A DNA stretch of 64,000 nt from MRBY01 sp943371005 (lineage in GTDB: Bacteria > Cyanobacteriota > Cyanobacteriia > Cyanobacteriales > MRBY01), in the NCBI GenBank assembly GCA_943371005.1, contig CALRTB020000002.1:186001-250000 (forward strand), written 5' to 3'. The position numbers and the translations under genes were made by a program. The notes below the pieces were generated by a model that saw only the letters and a program-made list of their open reading frames with translations, was not told the DNA's origin and did not search any database. This document shows, one piece after another, positions 53,157-60,637 of the stretch; position 1 is the stretch's first letter; every line of letters starts with the position of its first letter.

Positions 53157-54089
53157 CTACTGGTGGCTTAGGATCTGGTCATCAAGGCTGAAGTCAATAG
53201 CGGCCTTGTCTCGTTCGTTGGCAAGATAGTCATTCTGGAAAGAATCTTTTAAGCCAGCCACCAGATCATATTTCGGTTGCCAATCCAGATCGTTCAGGGC
53301 TTTGTTAATCTCCGCCATGAAGTGCTGCGCCCGAATCGGGAACGCCTTCCGTTTGCCAAGGTCGAATTTTTTCGGGTCATAGTAAACCAGATCCACAGCG
53401 TCGGGATCTTTACCTGCCGCTACCGCACAGGCTTTGGCAAGTCCGGTGAAAGTAACAAAGCGATCGCCAGAAATATTATAAATTTGCCCAATCGCTTTCG
53501 GGTTGTCCAGCACCGCTGCCATGGCCGTTGCCAGATCATAAACATGGCCAAACTGGGTGATCAACTGCCCATCCCCAGGGATCGGGATCGGGCGATCGCG
53601 GACGATGCGGTCAAAGAACCAGGCTTCCAGGTCATTATAATTTTTCGCGCCGTAAATGTAGGTGGGACGAATCGATGTCCAAGGCAGATCACTCTGGGCC
53701 AGATAGACTTCGGTTTCGTGTTTACCCTTGTGGCGACTGTTGGGATCGACGGGATCAGCTTCCCGGTGGGGCGGTTGGTCGGTGGGGAGATAAACGCCAG
53801 CGGAACTGACATAGACAAAATGCTTGACCTTTCCGGCAAAAATTTCGGCGAGGGGCTGGGTGTGGGCCAATTCCCGGCCGTTATTATCAAAGATGGCGTC
53901 AAAGGTTTCTCCAGCAAGCTTTTCCTTCAGTTGGGCGGGATCCTGGCGATCGCCAATAATTTGCCCCACTCCTGTCGGCGCTGGATGATTACCTCGGTTA
54001 AACAGCACCACCTCATGGCCTGCCGCCAAAAGCACTTGGGTGAGATAAACCCCAATAAACCGGGTGCCACCAATGATTAAAATGCGCAT
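53157..54089 (-). CDS. CSP41-like NAD-dependent epimerase/RNA-binding protein
   Basis: This 310-aa protein is an atypical short-chain dehydrogenase: RILIIGGTRFIGVYL at the start, then YVSSAGVY, and the C-terminal SGDRFVTFTGLAKACA. It resembles plastid CSP41, which binds and stabilises chloroplast RNAs. The catalytic Tyr-x3-Lys pattern of true epimerases is not clearly seen. First gene of the operon with DUF1493 and the flavoprotein. The ATG at 54089 replaces the longer 54122 start. Confidence 0.85.
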   Translation of the reverse strand: MRILIIGGTRFIGVYLTQVLLAAGHEVVLFNRGNHPAPTGVGQIIGDRQDPAQLKEKLAGETFDAIFDNNGRELAHTQPLAEIFAGKVKHFVYVSSAGVYLPTDQPPHREADPVDPNSRHKGKHETEVYLAQSDLPWTSIRPTYIYGAKNYNDLEAWFFDRIVRDRPIPIPGDGQLITQFGHVYDLATAMAAVLDNPKAIGQIYNISGDRFVTFTGLAKACAVAAGKDPDAVDLVYYDPKKFDLGKRKAFPIRAQHFMAEINKALNDLDWQPKYDLVAGLKDSFQNDYLANERDKAAIDFSLDDQILSHQ

Positions 54090-54299
54090 AATTTTTTCCC
54101 AAACAGCGATCGCCTTAAGCATTCAGTGTATCGGATGGGGTTCCAGAACTGGATCGGCATATTTTAAAAACTCGTCCCCAGGGGCGAGCTCTGCCTGTCT
54201 CTATTCTTCGCAACAAACTGTTACATTAGAAAGACATTTTTAAAGCAAATACTTTTTCAAGAATTCTGACCCGTTGCCGTAAATTCTTCAGCCCGAACC

Positions 54300-54479
54300 A
54301 TGTCTGAATCCCAAACCTCCCTTGACCAGGCCCCAGAAGCCACCGAACCCAAGCCCAGCTATGTCAAGCTCGCCATGCGGAATATGGTGCGCAAGGGGGG
54401 CAAATCCCTCTGGCATTTTTTCCTCACGACCGCTGGCCTGTTGGGGTTTTTCGTCACCATGGCCTACCTCACTCGCTAG
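54300..54479 (+). CDS. DUF3285-family small membrane protein
   Basis: This 59-aa protein has a Glu/Pro-rich start (MSESQTSLDQAPEATEPKP), then SYVKLAMRNMVRKGGKSLWHFFLTTAG and one membrane segment ending at TMAYLTR. This pattern matches the cyanobacterial DUF3285 family, of unknown function. It ends one base before ybeY, so the two are translationally linked. It is too short for most ORF lists. Confidence 0.85.
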   Translation: MSESQTSLDQAPEATEPKPSYVKLAMRNMVRKGGKSLWHFFLTTAGLLGFFVTMAYLTR

Positions 54480-54977
54480 ATGGGGATGCAGCCCGTGCTT
54501 GAGTGTGAAATTTTTGTCGAAAATACCTCTGGTTTAGAACTGCCAGAATTGGCGATCGCCCCTTGGGAAAGCTATCTCCAGCGGTGGCTCCCGGAATTCA
54601 CCACGGATTTACCCCAGGCAGATGGGTACGAGTTAACCCTCCGCTTTACCAATGACGCAGAAGTTCACCACCTTAATCACCAGTATCGCCACAAAGACCA
54701 ACCCACCGACGTCCTCTCCTTTGCGGCCCTAGAGGATGACTTTGCCAGTTCTTTACCCCCTGGAGAACCTCTCTACCTGGGGGACATCATTGTTTCGGTA
54801 GAAACAGCCCAACGCCAGGCCCAGGAACGGCAGCACAGCCTCCAGACTGAACTAGGTTGGCTGGTGAGCCATGGTTTATTGCACTTGCTGGGGTGGGATC
54901 ATCCCGATGAAGTACGGTTGATTGAAATGCTCGATCGTCAAGCTGTACTCTTGCGAAACGTTCAACTTATTTCATAA
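54480..54977 (+). CDS. ybeY: Endoribonuclease YbeY
   Basis: This 165-aa metal-dependent RNase matures 16S rRNA and takes part in ribosome quality control. The zinc motif H131-x3-H135-x5-H141 (HGLLHLLGWDH) is complete. Preceding stretches DVLSFAALED and LGDIIVSVETA are typical. ATG directly follows the DUF3285 stop codon. Confidence 0.95.
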   Translation: MGMQPVLECEIFVENTSGLELPELAIAPWESYLQRWLPEFTTDLPQADGYELTLRFTNDAEVHHLNHQYRHKDQPTDVLSFAALEDDFASSLPPGEPLYLGDIIVSVETAQRQAQERQHSLQTELGWLVSHGLLHLLGWDHPDEVRLIEMLDRQAVLLRNVQLIS

Positions 54978-55001
54978 TGGGGTGATCCTACGAGGGAGAA
55001 G

Positions 55002-55490
55002 ATGACACAACAAAAAAAAATCCTCTCACCCTCCAACCGTGAACGGCGATCGCTAGCCTGGAAAGTGGCCCCTGACCTCTTCGCTAGTTTCCGTTACGCT
55101 TGGCAGGGCATTGTGTATGCGACTCGCACCCAACGAAATTTTCGGATTCACTTGGCGATCGCCGTTTTCGTTTGGACAATGTGTTGGCTTTTGTCCCTCA
55201 ACTATCTAGAAACAGCGATCCTGACGGCCATGGTCGCCCTGGTGCTTGTCCTAGAGTTGCTTAATACGGCCCTTGAATCGGTGGTAGATCTCACCGTACA
55301 ACAGAGTTACCATGAGCTGGCGAAAATCGCTAAAGACTGTGCGGCGGCGGCAGTACTCATCGGGGCGATCGCCTCTGTCGCCATTGCTGGACTAATTGCC
55401 TGGCCCCACTTCCAAGCGCTCCTAGAGCCTGCTATCTTTACCCCTGTAAAATCCTATTTTTTACCGCAAAAAATTTCCCTGTTTCCCTAA
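55002..55490 (+). CDS. dgkA: Diacylglycerol kinase (DgkA family)
   Basis: This 162-aa membrane protein has three transmembrane segments and the DgkA signature: VLELLNTALESVVDLTVQQSYHELAKIAKDCAAAAV, with both the catalytic Glu and the downstream Lys. The N-terminal ~35 residues include a basic stretch. It phosphorylates diacylglycerol or undecaprenol. It starts 24 bases after ybeY, a common bacterial pairing. Confidence 0.92.
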   Translation: MTQQKKILSPSNRERRSLAWKVAPDLFASFRYAWQGIVYATRTQRNFRIHLAIAVFVWTMCWLLSLNYLETAILTAMVALVLVLELLNTALESVVDLTVQQSYHELAKIAKDCAAAAVLIGAIASVAIAGLIAWPHFQALLEPAIFTPVKSYFLPQKISLFP

Positions 55491-55538
55491 CCCAACCCCG
55501 CACAAATCCCCATCACTATCTAAAGGAGTGTGACCCCT

Positions 55539-56153
55539 TTGATCATCGTCATCGACAACTATGACAGTTTTACCTACAACCTTGTCCAGTACCTCGGCGA
55601 ATTAGGCAAAGAGCTGCCCGTGGCCCAGGACATTGAGGTGTATCGGAACGACAAAATCACCCTCGCCGAAATTCGTGCCAAGCAACCCGCTGGTATCGTC
55701 ATTTCTCCGGGGCCGGGCCGTCCAGAAGATGCAGGCATTTCCTTGGCGGTGATCAAAGAATTAGGCCAGGAACTTCCCATCCTTGGGGTTTGTCTGGGAC
55801 ACCAAAGCATCGGCCAGGTGTTTGGGGGCAAAATCATTGGTGCCGCGACCCTGATGCATGGCAAGATCTCCGCGATTCACCATGCCAACAAAGGGGTATT
55901 TGCTGGCTTAGACAATCCATTCCCCGCTACCCGCTACCATAGCTTGGTGATCGATAAAAATAATTGTCCTGATTGTTTAGAGGTCACCGCTTGGGTGGAT
56001 GACGGTACGATTATGGGCGTACAACATCGGGACTATCCCCATATCCAAGGGGTACAATTCCATCCCGAGAGTATCTTGACCACGGCAGGTAAACAGCTTT
56101 TGCGGAATTTCCTCGCGACTCTGTCGCCTGTACCGATGCTTGTAACGAATTAG
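55539..56153 (+). CDS. trpG: Anthranilate/aminodeoxychorismate synthase glutaminase (TrpG/PabA)
   Basis: This 204-aa class I glutamine amidotransferase has the catalytic triad: Cys in LGVCLGHQS, His and Glu in GVQFHPESILT. It serves tryptophan and/or folate synthesis. Start is TTG at 55539 (MIIVIDNYDSFTYNLVQYL), because AAGGAG (55523-55528) is well spaced for it, but only one base from the GTG at 55530. TrpG and PabA cannot be separated here. Confidence 0.92.
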   Translation: MIIVIDNYDSFTYNLVQYLGELGKELPVAQDIEVYRNDKITLAEIRAKQPAGIVISPGPGRPEDAGISLAVIKELGQELPILGVCLGHQSIGQVFGGKIIGAATLMHGKISAIHHANKGVFAGLDNPFPATRYHSLVIDKNNCPDCLEVTAWVDDGTIMGVQHRDYPHIQGVQFHPESILTTAGKQLLRNFLATLSPVPMLVTN

Positions 56154-56175
56154 TGAGGGGTTCCCCGACATAACC

Positions 56176-57000
56176 ATGAAACGTAGACAGTTTATTCAGA
56201 CCGCAGGGATTAGTGCTTTTGGGGCGATCGCCGGCTTTTCTCTGCTGCAAAAAAACACCGTCCAAGCCCAAACCGGCAACCTTGATATCGAATGGCTGGG
56301 CCACACCTGTTTTTCCGTCAGTGGTGCGGGGACTAAAGTTCTCATTAATCCTTTCCGTGCCCTTAGTTGTACCGCCGGTTATCGAGACACATTTCCCCAG
56401 GCGGACATTGTCCTGTTGAGTAGCCAACTGTTCGACGAAGGCTACACCGATGGTTTACCTGGCGATCCCAGAATTCTGTTCCAAGCCGGGCAATATCCAG
56501 TGAATAACATCACCTTTGACGGCATTAGCCTCGCCCATGCCAACATTGACCGCTATCGGGGCTGGCGTTTCCCGCCCAACATTGCCTGGAGCTGGCGTCA
56601 GGGAGGCATTAGCATCCTGCACCTCGGCGGCGCTGGGGAAGAAGTCGATATTGATGATTTTATTTTGACCGGGGGCAGCCCAGATATCCTGATGATCCCC
56701 GTTGGGGGCACCGATGCCGACCCACAGAATATTCCCCCCAAAGGTTACACTCCGGCCCAAGCGCTCCAGGCCCTAGAGTTACTGCGTCCCAAAATTATTA
56801 TCCCGACCCACTACAAAACTACGGCCGGAGACGACACCTGTGGGCTTCAGTCCATTGAATCTTTTTTAAACTTGGTAGACCGCAACGAAATTAAGGTGAC
56901 CACGGTGGCTTCAAACCGTTTGCAAGTCAATCGCGCGGCCCTTTCCCAAGCCAATTCAGAGATTAAAGTTTTAAGCGATCGCCCCCTTTTGCGGGCCTAA
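56176..57000 (+). CDS. Tat-exported MBL-fold (UlaG-like) protein
   Basis: This 274-aa protein has a twin-arginine signal (RRQFIQTAG, hydrophobic core, cleavage after V-Q-A at 29-31). The rest is an MBL fold resembling UlaG: EWLGHTCFSVSG, GTKVLINPF, PDILMIPVGG and PTHYKT. The usual HxHxDH metal motif is replaced by LLSSQLFDEGY, so catalysis is doubtful or altered. It follows trpG by 22 bases. Confidence 0.85.
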   Translation: MKRRQFIQTAGISAFGAIAGFSLLQKNTVQAQTGNLDIEWLGHTCFSVSGAGTKVLINPFRALSCTAGYRDTFPQADIVLLSSQLFDEGYTDGLPGDPRILFQAGQYPVNNITFDGISLAHANIDRYRGWRFPPNIAWSWRQGGISILHLGGAGEEVDIDDFILTGGSPDILMIPVGGTDADPQNIPPKGYTPAQALQALELLRPKIIIPTHYKTTAGDDTCGLQSIESFLNLVDRNEIKVTTVASNRLQVNRAALSQANSEIKVLSDRPLLRA

Positions 57001-57167
57001 GCGGATCGTCTTTACCCTTTGAGTAAACAACCTCCAGAATCCTTGGGGGTTTTTTGATCGCGATTGTAAAACCTGGAAAATATTTGCCGTTTATTGACCC
57101 CACACCTGGGTATAAAGGGCAATCAAGCCTATCATTTTGGACATTGATCTGCCCTAAATTCTCGCTT

Positions 57168-57485
57168 ATGCAATATTTTTTTCTCACCGAAGGGTGGCAC
57201 ATTGGCCGCGTTTGGGAGCCCGGTGGCCCCTGGGATCTCCTTTCTTGGCGACGTCCCCCGAAGATTCAGCGCACCAACATCGCCATGGAAAACCAAGGGG
57301 AGCGACTCTGGCTCTATCAAGTGGACGACCCGATCCTGATGCTGGAAGTGACGCCCGATCCCACTAAAGTCAAAACCGAGAACATCGGTCAAGTGATGAT
57401 CAAACGCTTGATCAGTCCCGAAGAGGCGATCGCCCAATTAAACCAAGCCAACACCCTCTACAAAGACCCAACTCCAGGCCATTAG
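57168..57485 (+). CDS. Conserved hypothetical protein, 105 aa
   Basis: I do not recognise the family. It is soluble, with a Trp/Pro-rich N-terminus (WHIGRVWEPGGPWDLLSWRRPP), a beta-rich middle and ENIGQVMIKRLISPEEAI near the end. The ATG at 57168 is chosen; the reading frame to 57054 is open but lacks a good start. It lies about 370 bases before psbB. Confidence 0.7.
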   Translation: MQYFFLTEGWHIGRVWEPGGPWDLLSWRRPPKIQRTNIAMENQGERLWLYQVDDPILMLEVTPDPTKVKTENIGQVMIKRLISPEEAIAQLNQANTLYKDPTPGH

Positions 57486-57855
57486 CGCCATTACATTTCC
57501 TGCAATACGCTTGCCAAGCCCTCTAACAATAGTTACACTTCTTTAAACAATCTTCCCCCTAAACCCAGCACAAACCCTTTGTATCGTAGTTTAGAGAGAA
57601 GAAAAAAAACGCTTAAGTCCTTGGGACAACTAGCAATAACAAAACAACTTTCTTGAGGATGCTTTGTAAACTTTTGTAAATTTTTCCGAGGAAGCTTTTA
57701 TTAAAGTCTACGAAGACATTGCCGTCAAAAAGCCGTTTCAACTCAAAATCTTTCTATAGATTTGAAGTTGTTTTTCTCGGTTCAGACCAATCCTCGTTAA
57801 TAATGAGAAAATATTTGGTCATAGTAGACACGATTGTTTAGGAGGAGAGTAGTCA
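57486..57855 (+). promoter_or_regulatory. psbB upstream region
   Basis: This 370-base AT-rich region has no supported gene. The inverted repeat AAATCT-ttctat-AGATTT, containing the -10-like TATAGA, sits about 90 bases before the psbB ATG. TTGTAAA occurs twice near 57665 and 57675. AGGAGGAGAG (57840-57849) is a strong psbB ribosome binding site. Confidence 0.45.
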
Positions 57856-59379
57856 ATGGGACTACCTTGGTACCGCGTACATACAGTCGTCCTTAACGAC
57901 CCAGGTCGTCTGATTTCTGTACACCTCATGCACACTGCGCTTGTCGCAGGTTGGGCTGGCTCAATGGCCCTCTATGAGCTAGCAATTTTCGATCCCAGTG
58001 ATCCCGTCCTCAATCCCATGTGGCGGCAGGGCATGTTCGTACTGCCGTTCATGGCACGGCTGGGCGTAACCGGCTCCTGGAATGGCTGGGATATCACTGG
58101 TGCCGTGGGCACTAACCCCGGTTTTTGGTCCTTTGAAGGCGTAGCCGCAGCACACATTGTTCTGTCTGGTCTTCTGTTCCTGGCTGCCGTATGGCACTGG
58201 GTTTATTGGGATCTCGATCTTTTTGTTGACTCCCGTACCGGTAAGCCAGCCCTGGACTTACCGAAAATGTTTGGGATTCACCTGTTCTTATCTGGTCTTC
58301 TCTGCTTCGGTTTCGGAGCCTTCCACCTCAGCGGCGTCTGGGGGCCTGGCATGTGGGTTTCTGACCCCTATGGCATAACGGGCCACGTCCAAGCCGTTGC
58401 TCCCGATTGGGGTCCCAGTGGGTTTAACCCCTTTAGCCCTGGCGGTGTCGTGGCGCACCACATTGCTGCTGGTATCGTTGGGATTATTGCTGGCCTCTTC
58501 CACCTCAGTGTACGTCCCCCTGAGCGTCTGTATAAGGCACTCCGGATGGGTAACATTGAGACGGTTTTGTCCAGTAGTATTGCAGCGGTCTTCTTTGCGG
58601 CATTCGTCGTCGCTGGCACCATGTGGTACGGCAACGCTACCACCCCCATCGAACTCTTTGGCCCGACCCGTTATCAGTGGGACCAAGGCTATTTCCAAAA
58701 CGAAATTCAGCGCCGTGTAGATGCTGAAATTGCGTCAGGGGCAACGCCTGCGGAAGCTTGGAATACAATTCCTGAAAAACTCGCTTTCTATGACTATGTT
58801 GGTAACAGCCCCGCAAAAGGTGGTTTGTTCCGCACAGGGCCGATGGATCAAGGTGATGGGATTGCTCAGTCTTGGGCCGGTCACCCTGTCTTCAAAGATG
58901 CAGAAGGCCGTGAACTTTTTGTGCGCCGGATGCCCAACTTCTTTGAAACCTTCCCCGTTGTTATGACTGATGCGGATGGCGTCCTCCGGGCTGATATTCC
59001 GTTCCGTCGTTCTGAGTCTAAGTTCTCCGTTGAACAGGCTGGGGTTACGGTTTCTTTCTTGGGTGGTGAACTAAGTGGTCAAACCTTCACTGATGCTGCC
59101 ACGGTTAGAAAATACGCTCGTCGTGCCCAGTTGGGTGAACCCTTTGAGTTTGATACTGAAACCCTTGGTTCTGACGGTGTATTCCGCACTAGCCCCCGTG
59201 GTTGGTTTACCTTCGGTCACGCTGTATTCGCACTGCTGTTCTTCTTCGGTCATATCTGGCATGGGTCGCGTACTCTGTACCGTGACGTATTTGCTGGGGT
59301 TGACCCTGAACTCGCTGAAGAGCAAGTGGAATGGGGCTTCTTCCAGAAGGTTGGTGACAAGAGTACCCGTACTAGCTAA
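57856..59379 (+). CDS. psbB: Photosystem II chlorophyll a core antenna CP47
   Basis: This 507-aa thylakoid protein binds chlorophyll a and funnels energy to the photosystem II centre. It has six transmembrane helices and many His ligands (GLPWYRVHTVVLNDPGR, SVHLMHTALVAGWAGS, HMTAALGITGHVQAVAP-type segments). The large lumenal loop between helices 5 and 6 and FTFGHAVFALLFFFGHIWHG are present. Length fits the family. psbT, its usual downstream partner in many cyanobacteria, is not found before the terminator. Confidence 0.98.
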   Translation: MGLPWYRVHTVVLNDPGRLISVHLMHTALVAGWAGSMALYELAIFDPSDPVLNPMWRQGMFVLPFMARLGVTGSWNGWDITGAVGTNPGFWSFEGVAAAHIVLSGLLFLAAVWHWVYWDLDLFVDSRTGKPALDLPKMFGIHLFLSGLLCFGFGAFHLSGVWGPGMWVSDPYGITGHVQAVAPDWGPSGFNPFSPGGVVAHHIAAGIVGIIAGLFHLSVRPPERLYKALRMGNIETVLSSSIAAVFFAAFVVAGTMWYGNATTPIELFGPTRYQWDQGYFQNEIQRRVDAEIASGATPAEAWNTIPEKLAFYDYVGNSPAKGGLFRTGPMDQGDGIAQSWAGHPVFKDAEGRELFVRRMPNFFETFPVVMTDADGVLRADIPFRRSESKFSVEQAGVTVSFLGGELSGQTFTDAATVRKYARRAQLGEPFEFDTETLGSDGVFRTSPRGWFTFGHAVFALLFFFGHIWHGSRTLYRDVFAGVDPELAEEQVEWGFFQKVGDKSTRTS

Positions 59380-59437
59380 TTAAGCATAGGTACCCATTGC
59401 ATCGATCGGAAAATTTTTTCCAATAGTTTATTTTGAG

Positions 59438-59468
59438 GAGGTTGGGCATTAAGCCTAGCCTCTTTTTT
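59438..59468 (+). terminator. Terminator of psbB
   Basis: A 10-bp stem (59438-59447 and 59453-59462, loop ATTAA) with two G-U pairs is followed by TTTTTT at 59463-59468. It ends the psbB transcript about 60 bases after the stop. Confidence 0.8.
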
Positions 59469-59584
59469 CTTGTCAAAATTGACTAGATTTGGGGGATGTG
59501 GTGGCGGTTTTCTACACTGGTTGCCAAAGAGGAAGATTCTGCAAAATTGAGGTATTCCTTGAATCAATTGAAGAAAATATCATT

Positions 59585-59893
59585 ATGTCGCTTTCTCCCA
59601 AGGCTCTCTATGATTGGTACCGCAACACCCTACGCAATCCGAAATATCGATGGTGGATTATTTTAGGCACTTTGGCATATTTGATTAGTCCCATTGATAT
59701 CTCACCGGATTTTTTTCCCATTGCCGGTCAGATCGATGACGTGATGCTGGCGACCTTGTTGATTGCGGAATTGTCCCAAATGGCCTTGGCCTTTTTCCAA
59801 GCTCGTCAACAAGATTCCCAAGGGAAAACGACAGCCCCGGGAGACACGGCGGCAACGGTGGATATTCCTTCGGTTTCAGTAGACGAGTCCTAG
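59585..59893 (+). CDS. YkvA/DUF1232-family small protein
   Basis: This 102-aa protein contains the DUF1232 segment: RWWIILGTLAYLISPIDISPDFFP and GQIDDVMLATLLIAEL, with two hydrophobic stretches. Members are small membrane proteins of unknown function. The ATG at 59585 is chosen over an upstream in-frame start. Its end overlaps the kinase gene on the other strand by four bases. Confidence 0.85.
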   Translation: MSLSPKALYDWYRNTLRNPKYRWWIILGTLAYLISPIDISPDFFPIAGQIDDVMLATLLIAELSQMALAFFQARQQDSQGKTTAPGDTAATVDIPSVSVDES

Positions 59894-60594
59894 ATCAAAG
59901 CTTGTACGAGTAGAAAGGCGATCGCCGCGCTGCCGACGGGCACGAGAAAATTATCAATGCCAAACTGGGCAATGCTTTCAAGCAAGGTGGCACTGAGGGA
60001 AACGATGAGGGCGATCGCCAACTTTTGCCAGAGCATGAGATCAAAACTGAGAAACAACAAACCGCAAATCAAGAGACCAACCCCAAACATTGTGGCGGTG
60101 CCTTCGATGCTTTTTTTGTTGCCGAGAATTTCGTAGGGATGTTGACCCAATTGACTACCCACCACGGCGGCCAGACCATCGCCCCAGGCCATCACCAAAA
60201 TGCCGAGCACCGCAAACACAGGTTGCTGAATTGACCAAAACCACCAGATCAACACCCCCATACTAAGGGCATAAAAAAAAGTGCCGAGGCTTTGGCGACC
60301 GACGCTATTCACGCTGGGCAAAATGGGCAGGAAGTAGGAAATCAAAGCAATTAAGCCCGCAATAAAAGCCGCCGCAATGCCAATTTCCATCGGAATGTCA
60401 AACCACCAGGCCAAGAGAATGACGTTGCCACTGCCGATATGGACAATCTTACGGGTCAGTTCTGGAGTAAGGTGATTTTTGCGGCTCAAACCTTCGGCGA
60501 TCGCCAACAGCGCCCCCAGATAAGTGATGACCGTTCCGAGGGGCATACGGAGGGCTGGGGAAAAAATTTCTGCAAAGAGATGATGGACATCCAT
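59890..60594 (-). CDS. Phytol/polyprenol kinase-family protein
   Basis: This 234-aa protein has six or seven membrane segments and the CTP-dependent kinase motifs of the diacylglycerol/polyprenol/phytol kinase family (ELTRKIVHIGSGNVILLAWW; VMAWGDGLAAVVGS; LGNKKSIEGTATMFG). In cyanobacteria it supplies phytyl-phosphate for tocopherol and phylloquinone (VTE5-like). A tocopherol methyltransferase-like gene occurs at 37242-38099 in this window. Confidence 0.9.
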   Translation of the reverse strand: MDVHHLFAEIFSPALRMPLGTVITYLGALLAIAEGLSRKNHLTPELTRKIVHIGSGNVILLAWWFDIPMEIGIAAAFIAGLIALISYFLPILPSVNSVGRQSLGTFFYALSMGVLIWWFWSIQQPVFAVLGILVMAWGDGLAAVVGSQLGQHPYEILGNKKSIEGTATMFGVGLLICGLLFLSFDLMLWQKLAIALIVSLSATLLESIAQFGIDNFLVPVGSAAIAFLLVQALI

Positions 60595-60637
60595 AAAAAG
60601 TTAAGGGCGAGATTTGCTCCCACCCCTAAAGCGCAAC

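Noticed and set aside
53277..54080. 267-aa plus-strand ORF opposite the CSP41-like gene
   Set aside because: Antisense shadow of a well-supported gene; composition is unlike real proteins here.
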